The notes under the pieces are model-generated. The model did not search any database. It saw nothing but the letters and a program-made list of their open reading frames with translations, and was not told the origin of the DNA. The translations under genes were made by a program, and so were the position numbers. Source: Lentimicrobiaceae bacterium (GTDB lineage: Bacteria; Bacteroidota; Bacteroidia; Bacteroidales; WCHB1-69). From it: a DNA stretch of 8,808 nucleotides. The stretch lies in contig WQSU01000094.1 in NCBI GenBank assembly GCA_009787675.1, positions 1 through 8,808 of the forward strand, read 5' to 3'. Position 1 is the first letter of the stretch, and every line of letters begins with the position of its first letter. This document shows, piece after piece, positions 1 through 5,709 of the stretch.

Positions 1-486
1 AGGCAGAATACAAAGAGGATTAACGCTTTAGTGTTTGGCGGTGAAACAAAGGAGGTTATGGAAAACCGATTGAAGTTGTTAAACCTGAACAATGTTTCCA
101 TCATTCCTGTTTTTGGCGATATGTCTCATATTTTTGCCGTTAACGAAGCCTTATCTGCCGGAGAAGCGGTAAGTATGCCCTGCGACCGAATTTTTGGAAG
201 CAGCAAAAGCGTGGAGTGTGATTTTCTGTCAGGAAAAGCGAATTTCCCTATCGGAGCATTTACCCTTGCCGCCCATTTTGACGTACCTGTTATTGCCATT
301 TTTGTGATGAAAAAATCGGTGTCAACATATAGGGTTTACGTACAACCTATTACTTTGGATGATTCTGAAACATTATCCAAAAGAGAAAAGGCAGAGCAAT
401 TAACACGTGCATTTGTGAAGGAGTTGGAGGCGGTAGTTCGTGAATATCCGGAGCAGTGGTTTAATTTTTATAACTTTTGGAAGTGA
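1..486 (+). CDS. LpxL/LpxM-like lysophospholipid acyltransferase, C-terminal part (5' end outside window)
   Basis: The frame is open from the first base and ends at TGA 484-486, giving 161 visible residues of a longer protein that starts upstream. The visible part resembles the C-terminal half of the lipid A biosynthesis acyltransferase family (Lip_A_acyltrans). It shows a conserved G-S-S-K-S-V-E-C-D-F block, then K-A-N-F-P-I-G-A-F, a hydrophobic strand around V-P-V-I-A-I-F-V, and the family-typical tail Y-P-E-Q-W-F-N-F-Y-N-F-W. The HX4D catalytic motif would lie upstream and cannot be checked. Such enzymes move an acyl group from a carrier to a lipid at the inner membrane. In aryl-polyene and flexirubin clusters a member of this family is thought to attach the polyene to its lipid anchor, and the neighbours suggest that role here rather than core lipid A synthesis. 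The next gene begins 5 nt after the stop. A degraded copy of this gene's 3' end lies at 1528-1563. Confidence 0.85.
   Translation, partial: RQNTKRINALVFGGETKEVMENRLKLLNLNNVSIIPVFGDMSHIFAVNEALSAGEAVSMPCDRIFGSSKSVECDFLSGKANFPIGAFTLAAHFDVPVIAIFVMKKSVSTYRVYVQPITLDDSETLSKREKAEQLTRAFVKELEAVVREYPEQWFNFYNFWK
458..482 (+). repeat. Direct repeat, copy 1: intact acyltransferase 3' end
   Basis: This copy is the end of the acyltransferase gene and encodes its F-N-F-Y-N-F-W tail. It consists of GGTTTAATTTTTATA (458-472), two bases, then TTTTGGAA (475-482). Both blocks recur exactly at 1535-1557, where the two middle bases are missing. Confidence 0.75.
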
Positions 487-491
487 AAAAT

Positions 492-1541
492 ATGAGTGGT
501 GAAAAATTACAATTAAGAAATGAATTTATATCCGACATCAAGGGTATCATAGAAACCGCAAAAATAAACGCGATTCGCAGTGTTGATTTTCAGCGTGTTA
601 TTATGTATTGGAAAATGGGTGAACGCATTGTTGTAGAAGAACAACAAGGTAAGACTCGCGCCGAATATGGTAGTTATTTGTTGCAAAATCTTGCAAAACA
701 GTTAGAACCTGAATATGGAAGTGGATTTTCGTATCGACAGTTGGCTTTTTGCCGACAATTTTATTACACATTTCCAATTGTGAACGCACTGCGTTCACAA
801 TTCAATTGGTATCAGTATCGTCTTCTAATTCAGATAGATAATATAGACAAACGTGAATATTACGAACAAGAAGCACTACATAACGTTTGGACAGGAAGGC
901 AATTGGAACGACAAATCAATTCGGGTTTGTACGAGCGTTTGTTGCTGAGCAACGACAAAGAATCAGTATTGGCAGTTGCTCGTCGCGAACGAATACCTGA
1001 AAATCCGTCTGAAATTATTAAAGACCCGATGGTGTTGGAATTTTTGGGATTGGAACGCAAAACAGCTTATTACGAAAAGAATTTGGAAAGTGCATTGATT
1101 GATAATTTACAACAATTTCTGCTTGAACTTGGCAATGGATTTTCGTTTGTCGCACGCCAGCGGCGCATATTACTTGAAGACGATGAGTTTTCCATTGACT
1201 TGGTTTGCTACAATCGCCTGTTACGTTGTTTCGTGCTGTTTGATATAAAAACAAAGAAGATTACGCACAAAGACATTGGGCAGTTGCAAATGTATGTAAA
1301 TTATTATGACAGAGAAGAAAAACTGCCTGATGAGAACCCAACAATCGGCATCTTGCTTTGTGCTGCAAAAAACAATACGTTGGTAAAATATTCGCTGCCG
1401 GAAGATAATAAAACTATTTTGGCAAGCCAATACCAACTATATTTACCGACAGAGAATCAATTACTTACAGAATTACAACGGGAGTTGAAAAATTTTGAAG
1501 AAAAAAATCATGAGAATGAAGAATATAAAACAACGGTTTAA
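492..1541 (+). CDS. YhcG/DUF1016 family PDDEXK nuclease domain protein
   Basis: This 349-residue protein has the two-part architecture of the YhcG/DUF1016 family. A helical N-terminal domain (about residues 10-150) contains the F-S-Y-R-Q-L-A-F-C-R-Q-F-Y block and an A-L-R-S-Q-F-N-W-Y-Q-Y-R segment. A C-terminal PDDEXK nuclease-fold domain (about 170-325) begins at D-P-M-V-L-E-F-L-G-L. Candidate catalytic residues are D236 (S-I-D-L-V), D251 and K253 (F-D-I-K), and the G-Q-L-Q-M-Y helix at 263-268. N-P-T-I-G-I-L-L-C follows. A TTG at 477 would add five residues but lies inside the acyltransferase gene, so the ATG is preferred. Family members are linked to DNA cleavage or Holliday-junction-type activity and occur near restriction and defence genes; the substrate is unknown. 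The gene is out of place in a pigment cluster. It is bounded by duplicated copies of the acyltransferase 3' end (458-482 and 1535-1557), and its stop codon lies in the second copy, which suggests insertion. Confidence 0.88.
   Translation: MSGEKLQLRNEFISDIKGIIETAKINAIRSVDFQRVIMYWKMGERIVVEEQQGKTRAEYGSYLLQNLAKQLEPEYGSGFSYRQLAFCRQFYYTFPIVNALRSQFNWYQYRLLIQIDNIDKREYYEQEALHNVWTGRQLERQINSGLYERLLLSNDKESVLAVARRERIPENPSEIIKDPMVLEFLGLERKTAYYEKNLESALIDNLQQFLLELGNGFSFVARQRRILLEDDEFSIDLVCYNRLLRCFVLFDIKTKKITHKDIGQLQMYVNYYDREEKLPDENPTIGILLCAAKNNTLVKYSLPEDNKTILASQYQLYLPTENQLLTELQRELKNFEEKNHENEEYKTTV
776..802. repeat. 27-nt palindrome inside the nuclease gene
   Basis: AATTGTGAACGC (776-787) is mirrored exactly by GCGTTCACAATT (791-802). 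The intervening ACT lets A788 and T790 pair as well, leaving C789 as the single central base. It encodes part of I-V-N-A-L-R-S-Q-F, a region that looks native to the family, so the palindrome may be incidental. In RNA it would form a strong hairpin. Confidence 0.8.
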
Positions 1542-1557
1542 TTTTTATATTTTGGAA
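1535..1557 (+). repeat. Direct repeat, copy 2: relic of the acyltransferase 3' end
   Basis: GGTTTAATTTTTATA (1535-1549) joined to TTTTGGAA (1550-1557) repeats 458-482 with a 2-nt deletion. Read from 1528, the frame gives K-Q-R-F-N-F-Y-I-L-E-K and stop TAA at 1561-1563. This matches the acyltransferase tail E-Q-W-F-N-F-Y-N-F-W-K-stop, so similarity extends beyond the exact blocks at codon level. The stop codon of the nuclease gene (TAA 1539-1541) lies inside it. The simplest reading is a leftover or duplicated gene end created when the nuclease gene entered. Chance similarity of AT-rich DNA is the alternative, but it is unlikely at this length and in this frame. Confidence 0.7.
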
Positions 1558-1574
1558 AAATAAAACAAAAAAAT

Positions 1575-2438
1575 ATGCAAGATTTTAACTTTAATAATTG
1601 GGGAACTAAATCCATTGAACTTGAATTTAAGTGTGATAGTTGTGGACAAATGGTAGAAAGTGAAGAAATTCTTGTTCCGTATCCTAACATGTCTGCCGAG
1701 AACGATTCAGATAGTCAAATAGAAGAAGAGGGTTATGCTGTTTGTGAATGTGGAAAGGAGTTTGAGATTGAAATATTTGTTTCGCTTGGTGGAGGCTATG
1801 GCAGTATTAATGAACTGCCAAGAGATTGGGAAATAAATGTAAAAGAAAATTTGGAAGATTATGATGAGGATTGGTATGGAGCGGTTTTAAGTAATACAGA
1901 ATTTTTTGAAACATTTAAGACTGAAATATATAACCTCAGGCAATTAAATCAAGAAGAAATATTCATTTTACAAGAAAGAACGTTTAGGCGGCTCATTTTT
2001 GTTGGTGCTATTGCAACTTTGGAAACATATTTATCCGATGCATTTATTAACACTTTCAATAGTTCAGAGAAATACAAACAAAAATTTGTCGAAACGTATG
2101 ACGATTTTAAAAAAGAAAAATTTTGTTTGAATGAGATTTATAAGAAATGGAATAATCTTGATAATATATGTAGAGAAATATTACTTAATAAGTTTTTATT
2201 CCATAAATTAATCGAAACGAAAAAAATGTATAAAAATAGTTTAGATGTAGATTTTGGAGATATTTCTCAAATGATTAAATACGTTTTCCAAAGACACGAC
2301 TTGGTTCATAGAAACGGAAAGACAAAAGAAGGAGCAGATGTTAATATTGATAAAAAGACTATTGATAAATTATTAGATGATATTTATAATTTTGTAAAAA
2401 ACATTGATAATCAAATAAAAAAATTAAATACTATATGA
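1575..2438 (+). CDS. Zinc-ribbon plus HEPN-like domain protein (putative RNase)
   Basis: I do not recognise a named family for this 287-residue protein, but two parts are visible. The N-terminus carries C20-x2-C23 and C57-x-C59, consistent with a small zinc ribbon; an acidic linker rich in D/E/S separates the two pairs. The C-terminal half is predicted helical. It contains E150 in A-T-L-E-T-Y-L-S-D and the sequence R-H-D-L-V-H at 240-245. That fits the R-X4-6-H motif of HEPN domains, which are often metal-independent RNases in toxin-antitoxin, abortive-infection and restriction systems. The gene is visibly more AT-rich than the methyltransferase after it, which suggests a different origin. 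It starts 33 nt after the nuclease gene. Its TGA overlaps the methyltransferase ATG in an ATGA arrangement (2435-2438), so translation of the two is probably coupled. The HEPN call rests on motif reading only. Confidence 0.72.
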   Translation: MQDFNFNNWGTKSIELEFKCDSCGQMVESEEILVPYPNMSAENDSDSQIEEEGYAVCECGKEFEIEIFVSLGGGYGSINELPRDWEINVKENLEDYDEDWYGAVLSNTEFFETFKTEIYNLRQLNQEEIFILQERTFRRLIFVGAIATLETYLSDAFINTFNSSEKYKQKFVETYDDFKKEKFCLNEIYKKWNNLDNICREILLNKFLFHKLIETKKMYKNSLDVDFGDISQMIKYVFQRHDLVHRNGKTKEGADVNIDKKTIDKLLDDIYNFVKNIDNQIKKLNTI

Positions 2439-3523
2439 ACCTTTTCCCCGCATTAGAAAAAAGATACACCAAAGAAACGCAATCCGCTTTGGAGGCGCAA
2501 CGCTTAGCGCATGAAATTTCGTTTGGACCCATCGTGTTTCAAGTATCACGCTTGATGATAAAATTCGGCATCCTGCAAATGCTCCTTGATTCCGAAAAAG
2601 GTTTGACGCTTGACGAAATAACAGAAAAAACAAACCTGTCGAAATATGCCAGTCAATGTTTATTAGAATCCTCTTTAACCATTGGAACAGTGCTTTATCA
2701 AAACGGCAAATTTACCTGTTCAAAAGCAGGTTGGTTTCTACTGAACGACCCGCTGGTTAGAGTGGATATTGACTTTAACCACGACGTGAACTATCTCGGC
2801 TGGTTTCACTTGGAAGAAGCTTTGTTGAACGGCAAACCCGAAGGGCTGAAAGCGTTTGGAAATTGGAGTACGATTTACGAAGGGCTTTCGCAACTTCCTG
2901 AAAAAGTACAAGATAGTTGGTTCGGCTTCGACCATTACTACAGCGACCAGTCGTTTGACGAAGCCTTGCACATTGTGTTTGAAAACAAACCGACAACCTT
3001 GCTTGATGTGGGCGGAAACACCGGACGCTGGGCATTGCGCTGTGTAGATTACAATGAAAATGTGCAAGTTACCATCATGGATTTGCCACAGCAACTTGAA
3101 CTGATGCGAAAGGCAACAGCAGGTTTGAAAGGCGCAGACCGTATTGGCGGACACGGCGTAAATCTGTTGGATAAAGAGGTGCCGTTTCCCGCACCTTTTG
3201 ATGCCATTTGGATGAGCCAATTTCTCGACTGTTTTTCGGAAGAAGAGGTTACGAGCATTCTCACAAGAGCCGCAAAATCAATGCATAGCGGCACGAAACT
3301 TTACATCATGGAAACTTTTTGGGACAGGCAACGCTTTGAAACCGCCGCCTACGCTCTAACACAAATAAGCCTCTACTTCACCGCATTAGCCAATGGAAAC
3401 AGTAAAATGTATCACAGCGAAGACATGATTCGCTGCATCGAAACCGCAGGACTTAGAGTGGAAGAAATCAAAGATGGAGTAGGGAAAGGGCATTCTATTG
3501 TAGTTTGTGGAATTAAAAATTAA
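2435..3523 (+). CDS. SAM-dependent O-methyltransferase (Methyltransf_2 type)
   Basis: This 362-residue protein has an N-terminal winged-helix/dimerisation region (about 25-110; L-T-L-D-E-I-T-E-K-T-N-L-S-K-Y is the helix-turn-helix-like part). A Rossmann-type methyltransferase domain follows. The SAM-binding motif I is L-L-D-V-G-G-N-T-G at 189-197, the acidic residue of the next strand is D216 (I-M-D-L-P), and the motif IV strand is D-A-I-W-M-S-Q-F-L at 256-264. The layout matches plant and bacterial small-molecule O-methyltransferases; the usual catalytic His-Asp pair after motif IV is not obvious here. In aryl-polyene and flexirubin clusters such enzymes modify the aromatic head group, which is the likely role. 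The ATG overlaps the stop of the preceding HEPN-like gene. The last codons and stop lie in the left arm of a hairpin (3511-3523). Confidence 0.88.
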   Translation: MNLFPALEKRYTKETQSALEAQRLAHEISFGPIVFQVSRLMIKFGILQMLLDSEKGLTLDEITEKTNLSKYASQCLLESSLTIGTVLYQNGKFTCSKAGWFLLNDPLVRVDIDFNHDVNYLGWFHLEEALLNGKPEGLKAFGNWSTIYEGLSQLPEKVQDSWFGFDHYYSDQSFDEALHIVFENKPTTLLDVGGNTGRWALRCVDYNENVQVTIMDLPQQLELMRKATAGLKGADRIGGHGVNLLDKEVPFPAPFDAIWMSQFLDCFSEEEVTSILTRAAKSMHSGTKLYIMETFWDRQRFETAAYALTQISLYFTALANGNSKMYHSEDMIRCIETAGLRVEEIKDGVGKGHSIVVCGIKN

Positions 3524-3550
3524 CTCTCTTTTAATTCTTAATTTTTAATT
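3511..3550 (+). repeat. Heptad-type inverted repeat at the methyltransferase/dehydratase junction
   Basis: AATTAAAAATTAA (3511-3523, including the methyltransferase stop) is the exact reverse complement of 3538-3550, with a 14-nt loop. The right side runs in 7-nt steps: TTTTAAT (3529-3535), TCTTAAT (3536-3542), TTTTAAT (3543-3549). It could act as an mRNA stem-loop between the genes. It is not a classic terminator, because no GC-rich stem is followed by a T-run. Confidence 0.75.
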
Positions 3551-3557
3551 GAACAAA

Positions 3558-3995
3558 ATGGAATTTGAAAAAATAAACATCGAACTCCTTCTTCCGCAGC
3601 GCTCCCCATTTATTATGCTGGACGCCCTGACACATTTCGACGAAGTGGTTACACGTACACGCATGAAAGTTCAGGAAGGCAATATTTTTGTAGAAAACGA
3701 TACTTTTACCGAAAGTGGTATTATAGAAAATATTGCCCAAACTTGTGCAGCCCGCATGGGATATATCAACAAATACCTTCATGCCGATAAAGTCAAAATA
3801 GGTTTTATTGGCTCAATTAAGGATTTGATTATCAACGAACTTCCTAAAATAGATAATGAATTGAAAACAACAATAGAAGTGCTAAGCGAAGTCTTTGCCA
3901 TAACCCTTGTAAAAGCAAAAGTAGAAGTTGGCGATAAATTGATAGCAACCTGCGAAATGAAAATATCATTAACAGATATGAGTAATGGGGAATGA
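3558..3995 (+). CDS. ApeP-like hot-dog fold 3-hydroxyacyl-ACP dehydratase
   Basis: This 145-residue protein fits a single hot-dog domain. The N-terminal L-L-P-Q-R-S-P-F-I-M-L-D block corresponds to the L-P-H-R-F-P-F-L-L-V-D block of FabZ. The central helix I-I-E-N-I-A-Q-T keeps the FabZ glutamate (E57). The G-H-F-P segment carrying the FabZ catalytic histidine is absent; that stretch reads F-V-E-N-D-T-F-T-E-S-G (44-54). This pattern resembles the ApeP group of aryl-polyene clusters, which in E. coli pairs with a second dehydratase, ApeI. The likely role is a structural or regulatory subunit in dehydrating 3-hydroxyacyl-ACP during polyene growth, with the active partner outside the window. A TTG at 3549 lies within the upstream repeat, so ATG 3558 is preferred. 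The last codons (S-N-G-E-stop) fall in heptad-related sequence that can pair with the downstream tract. Confidence 0.82.
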   Translation: MEFEKINIELLLPQRSPFIMLDALTHFDEVVTRTRMKVQEGNIFVENDTFTESGIIENIAQTCAARMGYINKYLHADKVKIGFIGSIKDLIINELPKIDNELKTTIEVLSEVFAITLVKAKVEVGDKLIATCEMKISLTDMSNGE

Positions 3996-4045
3996 GATAT
4001 GAATAACCTCAATACTCATTACTCAATACTCATTACTTAATACAA
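3979..4045 (+). repeat. Heptad tract with imperfect hairpin before the thioesterase gene
   Basis: Five 7-nt units run from 4011 to 4045: AATACTC, ATTACTC, AATACTC, ATTACTT, AATACAA. TGAGTAATG at 3979-3987, inside the 3' end of the dehydratase gene, is the exact complement of CATTACTCA at 4017-4025, and weaker pairing extends on both sides. The tract ends 8 nt before the thioesterase ATG. Confidence 0.85.
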
Positions 4046-4053
4046 ACAAAAAC

Positions 4054-4467
4054 ATGAACCTAAAAGCATCAAAAGATTTTGAAGTCCGTTTTTCAGAAGT
4101 AGATTCTATGGGAATTGTATGGCACGGCAACTATTCGCTGTATTTTGAGGATGCCCGCGAAGCCTTTGGCAAACAGTACAACTTAGAGTATCTCTATATG
4201 TTCGAGCAAGGCTTTTATGCACCGCTTGTGGAACTGCATTTTAAGTACAAACGTCCGTTGCGTTGCCATGATAAAGGCAAAATCGAAATCACCTATCGAA
4301 ATACTGAAACAGCAAAACTGATTTTCGATTATAAAATATATTCTTCAGAAAATGAAATAATTGCAACAGGCTATTCCATTCAGGTGTTTCTTGATCTGAA
4401 CTACAATCTCATGTGGGAACTGCCCGAATTTATGAAACGGTGGAAAGAAAAATATGGATTGATATAG
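4054..4467 (+). CDS. YbgC/4HBT-type acyl-thioesterase
   Basis: This 137-residue single hot-dog protein has the 4-hydroxybenzoyl-CoA thioesterase signature near its start: V-R-F-S-E-V-D17-S-M-G20-I-V-W-H-G-N-Y27. D17 is the expected catalytic aspartate. The following F-E-D-A-R-E-A-F helix and Y-K-R-P-L-R-C segment also fit the YbgC family, and the length is normal. Such enzymes hydrolyse acyl-CoA or acyl-ACP thioesters in the cytoplasm. Aryl-polyene clusters commonly encode one or two, for release or proofreading of the chain. It is probably co-transcribed with the dehydratase gene 58 nt upstream and the ketosynthase gene 53 nt downstream. A stem-loop with two G-U pairs begins at its stop codon (4467-4503). 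Confidence 0.87.
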   Translation: MNLKASKDFEVRFSEVDSMGIVWHGNYSLYFEDAREAFGKQYNLEYLYMFEQGFYAPLVELHFKYKRPLRCHDKGKIEITYRNTETAKLIFDYKIYSSENEIIATGYSIQVFLDLNYNLMWELPEFMKRWKEKYGLI

Positions 4468-4503
4468 CCGTTAATTCAAAAAAATAATTCGTGAATTAGT
4501 GGC
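4467..4503 (+). repeat. Intergenic stem-loop between thioesterase and ketosynthase
   Basis: GCCGTTAATTC (4467-4477) pairs with GAATTAGTGGC (4493-4503) across a 15-nt A-rich loop, giving 11 pairs of which two are G-U in RNA. The exact reverse complement of the right arm, GCCACTAATTC, recurs at 5710-5720 after the ketosynthase gene. It is more likely a repeated intergenic element or processing site than a terminator, as no T-run follows. Confidence 0.65.
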
Positions 4504-4520
4504 AATTAAATAAAACAACA

Positions 4521-5699
4521 ATGTACAACATCGCCAACAACATCATTTCCTCTTTAGGTTTTACGACAGATGAAAACTTCAACGCCGTAAAACAAGGATT
4601 GTCAGGGATAAAGTATTATGAAGCAGGCGTTTTCGATCTTCCGGAACCCTTTATGGCTGCATTGATTGATAAAGAGAGACTGAACGAAGCGTTTGCAAAA
4701 ACCTCCTCAAAGACTAATTATACCACCCTCGAAAAAGCATCTATTCTATCCATCTTTACTGCAAACGAAGAAGCAAATATTGACCTGTCGAGCGAAAAAA
4801 CAATCTTTATTATTTCTACTACAAAAGGAAACATAGATTTACTCAATACTCAATACTCAATACCCAATACTCAAATCTACCTTTGGCACACCGCCGAATT
4901 ACTAACCAATTTCTTCAAAAATCCCAACTCCCCGATTGTGATTTCCAATGCCTGCATTTCGGGGGCAGCAGCGCAAATTGTAGCAATGCGAGAACTCAAA
5001 TCAGGATGCTACGACCATGCGGTAGTAGTGGGTGTGGATTTCCTTTCAAAATTCATCATTTCAGGTTTTCAATCGTTCAAAGCCTTGTCTCCGGAGCTAT
5101 GTCGACCGTTTGACAAAAATCGGTGCGGGTTAAATTTGGGTGAGGGCGTGGCTACTATTATTTATGCAGAAGGAGATAAAGGAGTTAAGGACATAAAAGG
5201 AGTAAGGTTATTGGCGGGGGCTGTGAGAAATGACGCAACCCATATTTCCGCGCCGTCAAGAACCGGCGAGGGAAGCAATAGAGCCTTGAAAAGTATCTTG
5301 CAATACATCCAACCGCTCACCTCTAATTCCTCACCTCTCACCTCTCAAATCGCCTTCATCAATGCGCATGGCACAGCCACACCCTACAACGACGCTATGG
5401 AGATGAATGCCATTGTTCGGGCAGGGCTGGAACATATTCCCGTCAATTCTTTAAAGTCTTATTTTGGGCATACTTTGGGTGCTGCAGGTCTATTAGAAAC
5501 CATTATCTCTATGCGAGCACTGAACGAAGGTTTAATATTAAAAACTTTGGGATTTGAAGAAAATGAACCCATAACAATGAATGAGGAACAATTTACGTTA
5601 CACATCTGTAAAGAAAACAGGGTTACTGATAAAAGATGTTTTATTAAAATGATGTCGGGGTTTGGAGGAGTAAATGCGACATTATTATTTGAACAATGA
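4521..5699 (+). CDS. Beta-ketoacyl-ACP synthase with two in-frame heptad insertions
   Basis: This 392-residue thiolase-fold condensing enzyme has a complete triad: C145 in I-S-N-A-C-I-S-G, H283 in N-A-H-G-T-A-T-P and H317 in K-S-Y-F-G-H-T-L-G-A-A-G. The C-terminal G-F-G-G-V-N-A loop is also present. It should catalyse decarboxylative condensation of malonyl-ACP with the growing acyl-ACP. Its N-terminus diverges from FabF, as in aryl-polyene ketosynthases, which can work as heterodimers; the second ketosynthase at 8160 or the short paralogue at 5776 are candidate partners. With all three catalytic residues present it is not a simple chain-length-factor type. Two loops are built from 7-nt tandem repeats: about residues 107-117 (4838-4872) and 266-277 (5316-5350). 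Both lie between core elements, so the fold should tolerate them. The gene shows no frameshift. Confidence 0.9.
   Translation: MYNIANNIISSLGFTTDENFNAVKQGLSGIKYYEAGVFDLPEPFMAALIDKERLNEAFAKTSSKTNYTTLEKASILSIFTANEEANIDLSSEKTIFIISTTKGNIDLLNTQYSIPNTQIYLWHTAELLTNFFKNPNSPIVISNACISGAAAQIVAMRELKSGCYDHAVVVGVDFLSKFIISGFQSFKALSPELCRPFDKNRCGLNLGEGVATIIYAEGDKGVKDIKGVRLLAGAVRNDATHISAPSRTGEGSNRALKSILQYIQPLTSNSSPLTSQIAFINAHGTATPYNDAMEMNAIVRAGLEHIPVNSLKSYFGHTLGAAGLLETIISMRALNEGLILKTLGFEENEPITMNEEQFTLHICKENRVTDKRCFIKMMSGFGGVNATLLFEQ
4838..4872 (+). repeat. In-frame heptad tract 1 inside ketosynthase gene
   Basis: TTTACTC is followed by AATACTC, AATACTC, AATACCC and AATACTC, all with an exact 7-nt period. The tract encodes L-L-N-T-Q-Y-S-I-P-N-T, just ahead of the conserved L-W-H-T-A segment. 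The unit is the same as in the intergenic tracts at 4011-4045 and 8097-8152. Confidence 0.9.
5316..5350 (+). repeat. In-frame heptad tract 2 inside ketosynthase gene
   Basis: Five 7-nt units: CTCACCT, CTAATTC, CTCACCT, CTCACCT, CTCAAAT. The encoded loop P-L-T-S-N-S-S-P-L-T-S lies just before the A-F-I-N-A-H-G strand. The unit sequence differs from tract 1, but the period is the same. Confidence 0.88.
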
Positions 5700-5709
5700 A
5701 TTAAGAATC

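Noticed and set aside
477..491. TTG start for the nuclease gene five codons upstream of the ATG
   Set aside because: It would overlap the acyltransferase end and add residues encoded by duplicated sequence; ATG 492 gives a normal family start.
1540..1560. Possible Bacteroidota -7 promoter box (TAnnTTTG) before the HEPN-like gene
   Set aside because: TATATTTTG is one base off the consensus spacing, no matching TTTG -33 box is present, and the sequence is explained as a relic of the acyltransferase end.
2738..3220. 160-codon open frame on the minus strand
   Set aside because: It lies entirely antisense to the well-supported methyltransferase gene and shows no recognisable domain; its length follows from the codon use of the real gene. 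Other minus-strand frames were dropped for the same reason.
3549..3557. TTG start for the dehydratase gene
   Set aside because: The codon overlaps the right arm of the inverted repeat; ATG 3558 is the more likely start.
5166..5210. Local repeat in the ketosynthase gene (G-D-K-G-V-K / D-I-K-G-V-R)
   Set aside because: Similarity between the two halves is imperfect and does not follow the 7-nt period; the loop length looks normal for the family.
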